Shown in pieces: positions 39,170 to 47,367 of a stretch of 64,000 nucleotides of DNA (position 1 is the first letter of the stretch; every line of letters starts with the position of its first letter). Where the stretch lies: the IMG/VR virus record IMGVR_UViG_3300007511_000001, positions 1 through 64,000 of that record, one strand, 5' to 3'. The position numbers and the translations under genes are program-made. A model generated the notes under the pieces. The model was not told the origin of the DNA. It saw nothing but the letters and a program-made list of their open reading frames with translations, and searched no databases. The stretch is from a virus.

Positions 39170-40085
39170 AATTATTTTACCTTCTGCGGCTATTTTAGGA
39201 ACCGGTGTTGGAACTGCACTGGGGAATAGGTTTTTTGTTGACAGGTATAACAAGAAGCACGGTCCGAAGTCTTTCACTGAATTACAGAAACAGTATAAAG
39301 ACGTTAAACCGGGCGATGTTTTAATGGTGCGTGATTCTCATATGAGAGGGCCATCACACACCGCCGTGGTTTCTAGTAAGAATAGAATCACGGAAGTATT
39401 AGTCCCACAAAGGCATAAAGAGGTAGTTAGGTCTACAACACTTAATAAGTTCCTTAAAGATAGAGCGATTAAAGATGGTCAATTTATTCCTGATCAGGCT
39501 ATCAAATTTTCAGATGCTTTTCGTCCAGAAAAAGTGAATAAGTCTAAACTCAAGCGCTTGTCGGATAGTATGGTATCAAAAGGCAAGGAGTTCAAAGTTA
39601 AATATGACCCTTTGGCTAACATAGTATACAATACTACCCTGGAAGGGGTTGAAAAGGCTAAAGCGACTTGTGTATCTTTTACTAATAGTTTATTGCGAGA
39701 AGCGGGCGCTAAGACGCCAAAGAAAGCTCCAGTGTTTCCAAGGTCTTCTGTAAAGGGCTTGAACAAAATAACAAAAATTAAGGCAAGAGAAGCTTATACT
39801 GCGCCTCTTGGTATGATGACTGCGGCAGCAGGAGTGATAGCCTTAGCTAAAGGCAAAAAGAAAATAGGATTACCCCTTATGGCCGCAGGCGTATTAGCCA
39901 ATGCTGTTCCTGTTACTAGGGATGCAGATAATTATATATCCAGTACAGCCACCAGGATGGTAGGCCGTAACCTAAAACATACATTTTCTACTAATAAAAA
40001 GGACCAGCCTAATCTAGATATGGGCATAGGCGCTACTGCGCTTGGTGTTCCTTCTGCTTTAGGGATAGCAAAGTTACTAAAATGA
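39162..40085 (+). CDS. Permuted papain-like hydrolase with membrane tail (307 aa)
   Basis: KPGDVLMVRDSHMRGPSHTAVV (His66 in the conserved SHT) and KATCVSFTNSLL (Cys170) give the same His-then-Cys order as the protein at 35865. Residues 215-260 contain two Gly/Ala hydrophobic segments. Compared with the shorter paralogue it adds a membrane-interacting C-terminus. Probably a virion-associated amidase or peptidase used at entry. Confidence 0.65.
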   Translation: MSKIILPSAAILGTGVGTALGNRFFVDRYNKKHGPKSFTELQKQYKDVKPGDVLMVRDSHMRGPSHTAVVSSKNRITEVLVPQRHKEVVRSTTLNKFLKDRAIKDGQFIPDQAIKFSDAFRPEKVNKSKLKRLSDSMVSKGKEFKVKYDPLANIVYNTTLEGVEKAKATCVSFTNSLLREAGAKTPKKAPVFPRSSVKGLNKITKIKAREAYTAPLGMMTAAAGVIALAKGKKKIGLPLMAAGVLANAVPVTRDADNYISSTATRMVGRNLKHTFSTNKKDQPNLDMGIGATALGVPSALGIAKLLK

Positions 40086-41632
40086 GATCACCGCAGACGA
40101 TTAAATTAAAAAAATCTCAACTAGTTGAGAGGTTATTTTACCTCAATGGCAATCCTTTGTCCTTGAAGGATTATCGTCATATGCGTCCCATTTACGACAT
40201 GGATGATTCTAAACTAGTTATGCAGTTTGGAAGGCAGACTACGAAATCTTCTACTATGGCTAATATCATGTTGGCTAATAGTATTATAAAAAACGGGTTT
40301 CACTCCATGTATGTATCTCCTACAGTGGACCAGACTAAGGTATTTTCAAATGATAGGCTAGCGCCGCTCATTGAAAGTTCCCCGTGGATTAAGAAAATGT
40401 ATATTAGTTCCAAATTGGAGCAAAACGTTTTTCGTAAAAAACTATTGAATCAGTCAACAATGTATCTTAGATACGCACTTTTAAGTGCGGACAGGCTTCG
40501 TGGTTATTCGAACGACATGATTTTATATGATGAGGCACAGGATTTACTGCAGGACATAGTACCAATTGCAAACCAGTCCATGTCACGTTCTTTATACAAA
40601 CGCGTAATGTTTGCTGGCACCCCTAAAAGAACTGTGGGTACTTTAGCATTCTATTGGGGCAAATCCAGTAAGAATGAGTGGATGCCAAAGTGTAGTCATT
40701 GTAATAAATACAACTATTTAGACGAAAAGAACATTGGTACTAAAGGTTTAATTTGTCGACACTGCGGCGGAGCTTTAAACCCAAATGATGGTTTGTGGGT
40801 TCGCACGGGCAAAAAAGATGCTGAGTATCAAGGTTTTAGAGTATCACAGCTTCAGTTCTTTGGCGCTCCTTGGGTTGATTGGAAAAATGATATCATAATC
40901 CCAATGGAGGATTATGGCGCTGCTCAATTCTATAACGAGGTTTTGGGCATTGCGCATGATGAAGGTGTAGCTCCTATTACAGAAGCTGAAATAAAAGCAT
41001 GCTGCACCGGTGGACCAATGACAGACAAGCCTAATCAAGCTGATAAGAGTTACAAATATGCACTTGGTCTTGATTATGGTCCTGTTAACTCCAATGCCTC
41101 TTTTACATTACTTTCTGTAATGCATAAAATTCCAGGTAAAACAGATGTTGTTAAGGTTAGGTATTTAAAGAAATACGATGGCAAAGAAGCAGATTTTTCT
41201 TATATACATCAGGATATACCTAGACAATTTAATACTTGGAGAGCGACTATAGCCGGTACAGACTATGGTCTGGGCGAGGCGTCTAATTCAGAACTGCGAG
41301 ACCGCCTGGGTGATGATAAGATTATAGCTTACCAACACTTAGGTACACAAAAAGACCGTATAAGATGGAACCAGCGTATGCGTGCTTATACACTTTCACG
41401 CAATACAGTAATGACACAGTTCTTTAACAAAATTAAAAAGAAGAAAATTATTTTTCCCCAATGGGAAGATTTTAAACCATTTGCCAGAGATATCTTAGCA
41501 GTATCTATTGATTATGATGAAGATAAGGGCAAAATGGCATACATAAACTCAGAACCAGATGACGCTCTACATTCTATGTTATACGGGGCTTTAGCGCTCG
41601 AGCTAGTGGAAGGAATGTCAGATGAGTACTAG
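40082..41632 (+). CDS. terL: Terminase large subunit (516 aa)
   Basis: Packages DNA into proheads with an ATPase motor and a headful or sequence-specific nuclease. Walker A is GRQTTKSS (residues 50-57), Walker B is MILYDEAQ (Asp150, Glu151). A zinc ribbon (Cys204, Cys207, Cys225, Cys228) is inserted after the ATPase part. The RNase H-like nuclease has ALGLDYGPVN (Asp331), a second acidic loop AGTDYGLGE (Asp394), and a third near DDALHSMLYG. All key residues are present and length is normal. ATGA overlap with the gene before. Confidence 0.95.
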   Translation: MRSPQTIKLKKSQLVERLFYLNGNPLSLKDYRHMRPIYDMDDSKLVMQFGRQTTKSSTMANIMLANSIIKNGFHSMYVSPTVDQTKVFSNDRLAPLIESSPWIKKMYISSKLEQNVFRKKLLNQSTMYLRYALLSADRLRGYSNDMILYDEAQDLLQDIVPIANQSMSRSLYKRVMFAGTPKRTVGTLAFYWGKSSKNEWMPKCSHCNKYNYLDEKNIGTKGLICRHCGGALNPNDGLWVRTGKKDAEYQGFRVSQLQFFGAPWVDWKNDIIIPMEDYGAAQFYNEVLGIAHDEGVAPITEAEIKACCTGGPMTDKPNQADKSYKYALGLDYGPVNSNASFTLLSVMHKIPGKTDVVKVRYLKKYDGKEADFSYIHQDIPRQFNTWRATIAGTDYGLGEASNSELRDRLGDDKIIAYQHLGTQKDRIRWNQRMRAYTLSRNTVMTQFFNKIKKKKIIFPQWEDFKPFARDILAVSIDYDEDKGKMAYINSEPDDALHSMLYGALALELVEGMSDEY

Positions 41633-42158
41633 AACATATTGGGAGCTTATGACGAAGAGAGCAGCTTACGACGATAAACGTGGTAGGTACTTTATAGCAA
41701 TCCCCACCATATCAGGTGGACCAGAACACATGACAATAAAATTTTTGGGGGACTTAACTGGCAGTCAAGTAGACAAAGTTAAACTCCAAATGGAAGATAT
41801 AAACAAAATACAAAAAATGCCATTGGTTAGTGAAGGCGTTGGGATACTTGGTAGAAAAAATTTATTTATGGTTAATTTTATTGAAGATAAGGACAAACGT
41901 CTAAAAGATCTTTTTAATATTTTTAATAATAAAAAATCACCTATCACGCCACACGTAACTTCGTTCAAGGTAAAAACACCTACACCGCCTTCAGGATATA
42001 ATTCTGGCGGTATGCGACCAATGGATACTATATTAGCAGATAAAGTGGTACTATATAAGACATTAGGTGCCTACAAATACAAATCGGTACATGAAGTTGT
42101 GCTTAAAAAAAGAACCCCCTGGACTTGGATAAAGGACAGATTTGCAAATTGGGTGTAA
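41622..42158 (+). CDS. Tagged 2H phosphoesterase (178 aa)
   Basis: Residues 1-15 are the tag MSTRTYWELMTKRAA. The body has the two HxT motifs of the 2H phosphoesterase (LigT) superfamily: HMTIKFLGD (His36, Thr38) and PHVTSFKV (His111, Thr113), 75 residues apart as expected. The superfamily hydrolyses 2'-5' or cyclic phosphodiesters; T4 Acb1, which destroys CBASS cyclic oligonucleotides, belongs to it. The tag suggests packaging into the capsid. Anti-CBASS activity is inference. Confidence 0.8.
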   Translation: MSTRTYWELMTKRAAYDDKRGRYFIAIPTISGGPEHMTIKFLGDLTGSQVDKVKLQMEDINKIQKMPLVSEGVGILGRKNLFMVNFIEDKDKRLKDLFNIFNNKKSPITPHVTSFKVKTPTPPSGYNSGGMRPMDTILADKVVLYKTLGAYKYKSVHEVVLKKRTPWTWIKDRFANWV

Positions 42159-42170
42159 AACTATTATAAT
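42142..42170 (+). promoter_or_regulatory. Promoter TTGCAA-N17-TATAAT
   Basis: TTGCAA at 42142-42147, TATAAT at 42165-42170; drives the head-assembly genes. Confidence 0.65.
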
Positions 42171-42202
42171 CTATTTGTAATATTTTAATTCGAGGAAAAA
42201 CA

Positions 42203-42940
42203 ATGGTAACACAAGCAGAATATGCAGAGTATGGTAAAAAGGCTGCTCGTAGCTATATTGATGAACAGGTACCGCTACACGACTCCCTTGTGAAGGTAGC
42301 TGAGGATTTGCAATTAAATAGACACGAGATTGACAGGCTTGTAGAGGAGGCCAACACAGCTACATATGTCAAGTTATTCGAGAATACTGTTGAGGATGAT
42401 AAGTATATTGAGTTTCCTGTAGCAGAGGCGGAAAAGGTAGCAGAAGCTATTGAGCCTAAAATAGTATTTTCTAAAGTGGCTAGTTTTTCCGAGGATTATA
42501 ATTCTCCGCCAGAGGAAGACGGACCTACCGATGATGAGACTATAAAAGCTATATTTGGTAATCCAGAATCTCAGGAAATAGAAAAAACCGCAGAGATTAT
42601 AGATCATGTTTCTATTGATAAGAAACGAGCTCTTAGAACTCAAATGCATGAGTTAACTTATCATTTTGATGACAAGTCAGAGCAATTTATAGACTTTGTT
42701 AAGAAGGCCGCTTTCAACGGTGTTGATCCCGATTCATTAGGAGCTGCTATCAAAACACATGTTGATAGTAATATTATTGATTCTCTTATTGATCAGGCTA
42801 AACAACGCATTAATCCTTCGGACAGTTTAGATAAGGTTGCGTCTTTGCCAGAGACAACCGGCGTAGTCTTGTTAGCTTCAGAGCTTGTAAGTGTAGCAAA
42901 AAAATACGTTAACTTGAGGGGTAGCCAGAATGACAACTAA
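42203..42940 (+). CDS. Acidic head-core/scaffold-like protein (245 aa)
   Basis: Acidic, helical, and with at least seven K-x-A sites (YGKKAARS, LVKVAEDL, AEKVAEAI, FSKVASFS, IEKTAEII, VKKAAFNG, LDKVASLP). Placed between terminase and protease, where core proteins are found. Core proteins of T4-type heads are acidic, helical and shredded by the prohead protease, which fits. Confidence 0.6.
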   Translation: MVTQAEYAEYGKKAARSYIDEQVPLHDSLVKVAEDLQLNRHEIDRLVEEANTATYVKLFENTVEDDKYIEFPVAEAEKVAEAIEPKIVFSKVASFSEDYNSPPEEDGPTDDETIKAIFGNPESQEIEKTAEIIDHVSIDKKRALRTQMHELTYHFDDKSEQFIDFVKKAAFNGVDPDSLGAAIKTHVDSNIIDSLIDQAKQRINPSDSLDKVASLPETTGVVLLASELVSVAKKYVNLRGSQNDN

Positions 42941-43547
42941 CGATTTTATAGAACAGTATAAGCAAGGAAATATACCTAAAAGCACCATAATTAAAATGGC
43001 TGCTCTTAAGGGCGAAATTGAAAAGCTGGCTGAAGACTCAAGGATGCCTAAAAGTTGGGGAGGGTTTAAAGGTTCGGCTAAACAGCTTGGGTACATAGCT
43101 TTAATCTCTGCTTTAGCTGGCGGTGTAATGACGGCCGGAGCCAAAGGATTAGAGAAGCTTGACGAGAAGTTGTTTGATGACAAACGCAAATTAAAAGCGT
43201 TTAAAGATATGACATCTAAATTTCCAGAGTTACTAAGAGATAACGATAAGAAAGCTGTTGTTGATTATTTCTCTTCTTTATGGCATTTTTCACCTCATAT
43301 AGCTAATGACCCCATGGCGGCGAGATCATATATTAAGCATGCACTTACCTTACATGAAGTGGGCGGTCCTACTTATATGACTTATAAAGATTTGATTTCT
43401 GCCCAAGAAAAAGCAGGGAAAACAAAAGACGCCGGACCTCTTAATACAGCAATGCAGTTTCCGCTTGCACAAGTACAGCAATTCAGCGGACCTTTTGATA
43501 AATATGATTATTATGGACAACCAAACGTTAGTCTATCAGGCTCATAA
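42930..43547 (+). CDS. Head-module protein with one membrane-like segment (205 aa)
   Basis: N-terminal tag-like part IIKMAALKGEIEKLAEDS with two K-x-A sites, then a hydrophobic segment (YIALISALAGGVMTAGAKG), then a polar helical domain. Ends one base into the protease start (TAATG). Function unknown. Confidence 0.6.
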   Translation: MTTNDFIEQYKQGNIPKSTIIKMAALKGEIEKLAEDSRMPKSWGGFKGSAKQLGYIALISALAGGVMTAGAKGLEKLDEKLFDDKRKLKAFKDMTSKFPELLRDNDKKAVVDYFSSLWHFSPHIANDPMAARSYIKHALTLHEVGGPTYMTYKDLISAQEKAGKTKDAGPLNTAMQFPLAQVQQFSGPFDKYDYYGQPNVSLSGS

Positions 43548-45259
43548 TGTTAAAACAACCAGAATATGAATTACATGACTTAGGTGTAAGCGTTGAGCTT
43601 CTCGACGTAGGCGGAATTGCGCCTTTGGAGAAAACGGCCGAGATGTCAACCGATCTTCAAACCGCTATTTCTGCTATAAAGCCTACTTCTGGTAAAGTAT
43701 ATATTTTAGTTAACGCTCTGGGTGCTGGTGAATACTATGGCAGTAATAGAAACGGTGATTACTTTCCGGAAAGAGTTCTTAAACAATATCATAAAACATT
43801 TGAAGCCTTAGCCAGAGTATACAAGCACCATAAAAACAAAGATCCTCTTAGAAGTTATGGTAAACCTGTATTTAGCCATTACAATGACAGCATGCACCGT
43901 GTAGAGCTTATACTTGAAATAGACAAGGGCAAAGATCCTAGAATAGAACAAAAAATCAAAGATGGAGACATTAAGGTTTCCATGGGAGCCAAGGTGCCGT
44001 TTGATATTTGTTCTATATGCGGTCATAAGTCCAGAAAGATGTCTGAATACTGTGAGCATTTACGCAGGCCGGTTCTTAATAGCACATTGTCTGACGGGCG
44101 TAAAGCGTACGCCATAAATACACAACCTAAATTTTTTGATATTTCTATTGTAACCATCCCAGCCGATAAAACAGCTTTCATGATGAAGAAGGTTGCATCT
44201 GCTGAGGTAGCTATGCCTTCAGTTGAAATTGCTCATGAACTATTTAAACGGGCTAGAGTTAAAGAAGCGGAAATAGAAAAAGAGATAGAAGGCGAACCAA
44301 TTGCCGTAGACACAGATCCTAAAAAATTGGTATATGAATCACAAGACGAAATACCGAAAAAAGAATTACTTGCTCTTGTAGATAAGTATGGTGCAGAGAA
44401 TTTATTACGCGGATTGGCAGAGCTCCACATAATGCCAAAGCCTGTTGATTTTCAGCGCATAGTATTACATAAGAACAAGATGTTTGATTTGCTAGAGCAG
44501 CTTGAAAACGCAAAAAGAGTATTTCCTGTATTACCAGATATGGAAGAATCTCCATTCGAGTGTTCTAGAGATTCTTTACCCCATAGTTTATATAATGATA
44601 TAGCCCCGTATGTACCAGATCGCGCGCTGTCCAAGCCATTAATAATTATTCGTATAATGAAAAAATATGCGCAATATGGCCCTCAGATGCCGGAAAATGT
44701 ATTTACACCGTATTCTAAGAATGAGCTTGCACAGATGGAGAGAGGTTCTCATGTGCGCACGCCTATATATAAAAACCCGGCTCTACCGTTGATAGGTTTG
44801 GGTGCTATGTATTTGGGGTATTCAAAATATTTTAAGAAAGCTATCAACCGCGGGAAGCTTGAAAAAAAGTTTCTTTCTAAGCCGTGGATGTTTCCATTAG
44901 TTGCTTTTGGTATCGGCGCCGGTGCAATAGGTGCCCAAAAATTACATGAGGCCAGGCTCAGTGAGATGGCTAATATGAAAAAATATGCCGCAACTAATTA
45001 TTTGACTGGTCTGTTAGTATCTTTACCCGCTACGTATTATACGTCTTACAATGTCGGGGCCAAGAAAAGATATGGCCAACCTGTTGGAACTATAGAAAAT
45101 ACAGTGGCTAAGCATCCACTAATAACCGGCGCAATGGTCGGAACGGGAGCAGCAGCTCTTATGAAAAGGCTTACAAAAGTGGCTTCAGCTTCGCATCTGA
45201 CAGAGCTAGAACCACACGAATTAGACGAATTGTATAAAAAACTTGTACTTAGAACTTGA
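43547..45259 (+). CDS. Prohead maturation protease with zinc site and membrane-like C-terminus (570 aa)
   Basis: Residues 50-210 carry the prohead protease fold: NRNGDYFPE, KPVFSHYNDSMHRVELI (catalytic His probably 111 or 117), DIKVSMGAKV (Ser145) and FFDISIVTIPADKTA, close to the DISxV..PA..A end of gp21/HK97-type serine proteases. A zinc cluster (Cys155, Cys158, Cys169, His171) is inserted. Residues 400-540 hold three hydrophobic Gly-rich segments, unusual for the family. K-x-A sites at LEKTAEMS (residue 31) and elsewhere could be self-cleavage sites. Confidence 0.8.
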   Translation: MLKQPEYELHDLGVSVELLDVGGIAPLEKTAEMSTDLQTAISAIKPTSGKVYILVNALGAGEYYGSNRNGDYFPERVLKQYHKTFEALARVYKHHKNKDPLRSYGKPVFSHYNDSMHRVELILEIDKGKDPRIEQKIKDGDIKVSMGAKVPFDICSICGHKSRKMSEYCEHLRRPVLNSTLSDGRKAYAINTQPKFFDISIVTIPADKTAFMMKKVASAEVAMPSVEIAHELFKRARVKEAEIEKEIEGEPIAVDTDPKKLVYESQDEIPKKELLALVDKYGAENLLRGLAELHIMPKPVDFQRIVLHKNKMFDLLEQLENAKRVFPVLPDMEESPFECSRDSLPHSLYNDIAPYVPDRALSKPLIIIRIMKKYAQYGPQMPENVFTPYSKNELAQMERGSHVRTPIYKNPALPLIGLGAMYLGYSKYFKKAINRGKLEKKFLSKPWMFPLVAFGIGAGAIGAQKLHEARLSEMANMKKYAATNYLTGLLVSLPATYYTSYNVGAKKRYGQPVGTIENTVAKHPLITGAMVGTGAAALMKRLTKVASASHLTELEPHELDELYKKLVLRT

Positions 45260-45283
45260 CAATATACATATACATATTACATT
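45256..45283 (+). promoter_or_regulatory. Promoter TTGACA-N16-TACATT
   Basis: TTGACA at 45256-45261, TACATT at 45278-45283. Precedes the scaffold-capsid genes. Confidence 0.55.
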
Positions 45284-45301
45284 ACTAATGTTAAACGTTA
45301 A

Positions 45302-45321
45302 TTAAATAACTGTTTATTTAA
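45302..45321 (+). promoter_or_regulatory. Perfect hairpin next to the ribosome site
   Basis: TTAAATAA-CTGT-TTATTTAA, directly before AGGAGG. May protect the 5' end of the capsid mRNA or set translation rate. Confidence 0.4.
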
Positions 45322-45336
45322 CAGGAGGTTTTTAAA

Positions 45337-45861
45337 ATGGCTTTAGATTTACAAGAAGTTCTATCTAGTTTATCGTCAAAAACTAATCCAGAAGATAATT
45401 TTTTCGCCAAGCTTGCTGAAGATAATGAAGCTGCAGCAGAGCCGGTACAAGAACAAGATTTGGAAAAAATTGCTGAGTTAGAGAATTTAGGACGTGAATT
45501 TGGAAGAGCTTTTGCAGAGGACCTGGAAAAGGTTGCTGTTGGTAAGGTTGGCATGACACCAGAAACTGGTGCTCCAATGAACCCAGCGGTAGCAATGCCA
45601 GCAAACAATGCGGATGTTAATCCTGAAGTATTAGCTCAAGTTATGGCACTGATTAACCAAGCAGCAAGCGGTGTTGGACAAACAGGTTCATTAGTCGCAG
45701 GGTCTGTAGGTGGGGTAGGGGCAGCAACTCCTCAAGCACCGGCAGCTCCGGACCAGTATCCGATTGCAGCTGACGCCATAGGAACTGTTGGACGTGAAAA
45801 AACGGCCGCGGATCGTGTAGTTGGTACCATTTGGGAAAATTACTTCGGAGGTGAAGAATAA
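45337..45861 (+). CDS. Scaffold-like acidic protein (174 aa)
   Basis: Acidic and helical with FFAKLAED, DLEKIAELE, AEDLEKVAVG and REKTAADR. Residues 95-150 are Ala/Pro/Gly-rich. The piece LGREFGRAFAEDLEKVA resembles the FEAFQRGxNxEL tags at 24294. Strong AGGAGG. Likely a prohead core protein. Confidence 0.6.
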   Translation: MALDLQEVLSSLSSKTNPEDNFFAKLAEDNEAAAEPVQEQDLEKIAELENLGREFGRAFAEDLEKVAVGKVGMTPETGAPMNPAVAMPANNADVNPEVLAQVMALINQAASGVGQTGSLVAGSVGGVGAATPQAPAAPDQYPIAADAIGTVGREKTAADRVVGTIWENYFGGEE

Positions 45862-46151
45862 TGACTGGACTATTAGACCTTTACGAAAACATGACGAAAG
45901 AAGCAGAAGTTTCTCAAGAGCAAGTTGTTGCTGACCAAGAACGCGTTGAGGTTATTGAGAAGTATGCGAGTTTCGCGGAAGATGCTTTGGTAGAAAATGG
46001 CGAACAATACACAGAGGATGACGTAATTAAGCTTGCCTGTGCGATGATTGACCATGATCTCGAAGTAGAAGACAATATGGAAAAAGTGGCCGAATTAGAC
46101 GAAGCGGGAAGAATTATGGCGCGTGCTTTTCTATCCGAATTACAGGGATAA
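45861..46151 (+). CDS. Small acidic core-type protein (96 aa)
   Basis: TAATG coupled, GGAGG upstream. Contains NMTKEAEVS, IEKYASFAED, NMEKVAELD and the end EAGRIMARAFLSELQG, similar to FGRAFAEDLEK in its neighbour. Confidence 0.6.
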   Translation: MTGLLDLYENMTKEAEVSQEQVVADQERVEVIEKYASFAEDALVENGEQYTEDDVIKLACAMIDHDLEVEDNMEKVAELDEAGRIMARAFLSELQG

Positions 46152-46180
46152 GAAAAAGCTGAATAATTCTGAGGTATAAG

Positions 46181-46561
46181 ATGGCCAATTTACAAGAGAT
46201 ATTAGAGGCATCCGACATTCAAACCAATCTTGACTTTGGTGATGGCCATGTTAAGGTTGCAGAGGAGTCTGCTGATACTTCTGTGAATTTAGATAAGGAT
46301 TCGATAGAGAAATTAGCCGAAGTTTTGGATGCTTTGGGCGAAGAGGATTCTATCATTGATGAGATGGCTAAAATAGCTGTTTTAAAAGATATGTTAGATG
46401 TATCGGAGCTTACAGAAGATGATAAAACAATGCTGAAAGAAGCTGGGTTAATTTTACCTCCTTTTGCCGATAGAGAGCCAGATCTTAATCGTTTTAAGTA
46501 TCTAGCCGAAAGGCTGGCTGATGGCGAAGCACTTTTACCTGCGGGGGAAAGTAATGAATAA
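46181..46561 (+). CDS. Acidic core-type protein (126 aa)
   Basis: Acidic helices with VKVAEESA, IEKLAEVLD, MAKIAVLKD. Same design as the two genes before it. Confidence 0.6.
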   Translation: MANLQEILEASDIQTNLDFGDGHVKVAEESADTSVNLDKDSIEKLAEVLDALGEEDSIIDEMAKIAVLKDMLDVSELTEDDKTMLKEAGLILPPFADREPDLNRFKYLAERLADGEALLPAGESNE

Positions 46562-46880
46562 TCGTGAAATCCTTAAACAGGCAGCTGCTACTCTTCGTGG
46601 ACTTTCAGGTAGAGTAGAACAGTTAGAGGCAGAGAAACATGTTTTTGACAAAGCACTTTCTCTTACTTCTAAGCTTATAGACGAGGGTCAAATATCTTCG
46701 GGTAAAGCTCTTGAAAAATTAGCTGAACTTAGAGACGAGACCTTAGATGATTTGGTTACGTTGGGCAAGGCAATCGAACTTACTAAAAACTCCGACTTTC
46801 AGGTAAAACTGGGAGAAGTTGCGGATGAAAACAGTAAAGATGGCAATGATCCTCTAACCAGTTTTTTACTAGGCGACTAA
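46554..46880 (+). CDS. Coiled-coil core-type protein (108 aa)
   Basis: Start ATG 46554-46556 (GGGGGA upstream) gives MNNREILKQAAATLRG, a tag with K-Q-A. Coiled coil follows; LEKLAELRD and a C-terminal FLLGD. Probably scaffold or core. Confidence 0.6.
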   Translation: MNNREILKQAAATLRGLSGRVEQLEAEKHVFDKALSLTSKLIDEGQISSGKALEKLAELRDETLDDLVTLGKAIELTKNSDFQVKLGEVADENSKDGNDPLTSFLLGD

Positions 46881-46908
46881 ACTAAAATAATATTTTGGAG
46901 GTTAAAAA

Positions 46909-47352
46909 ATGTTAAAACTTCAAACTGATCTAAATTTAATAGATCGTTTTGATGCGACTGTTATTGCAGCAGGTTCGGGTTATGACATTCTTACCAGCGG
47001 TTATCAAGGTATGTGGGCTACTCCTGCCGCAACGGGGTGGGATCTTGCTCAACAGGGCGAACATCCGGCATACTTAATTTGGACCGAAGGTAATTATGAT
47101 GGAACAACCGAGTCAATCGGGTTTACCCCAGATGCTACAAATACAACTAAACTTACTTTCTTAGGTGGTAAGTTCCGTATTAAAACAAACATGTTTACGG
47201 GAACACCAACAGCTGGTCAACCTTTACAGGTTGGGGCGACTGGTGGTAAATTAACTGTTGTTTCAGATGTAGAAACCTTAGCTAGTGGCCTTGTAGCCCA
47301 TTGCTTAGAGACTACAGATGCTGATGGTTACATAACAATTCAAACACTTTAA
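46909..47352 (+). CDS. Probable capsid decoration protein (147 aa)
   Basis: Beta-rich and Thr/Gly-rich (FKIKT-like strands, KFRIKTNMFTGTPTAGQP, GGKLTVVSDVETLASG), no K-x-A sites, strong GGAGG, directly before the major capsid gene with one promoter. Position and fold-like composition match head decoration or stabilising proteins. Confidence 0.65.
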   Translation: MLKLQTDLNLIDRFDATVIAAGSGYDILTSGYQGMWATPAATGWDLAQQGEHPAYLIWTEGNYDGTTESIGFTPDATNTTKLTFLGGKFRIKTNMFTGTPTAGQPLQVGATGGKLTVVSDVETLASGLVAHCLETTDADGYITIQTL

Positions 47353-47367
47353 TAGGAGGTACATAAT

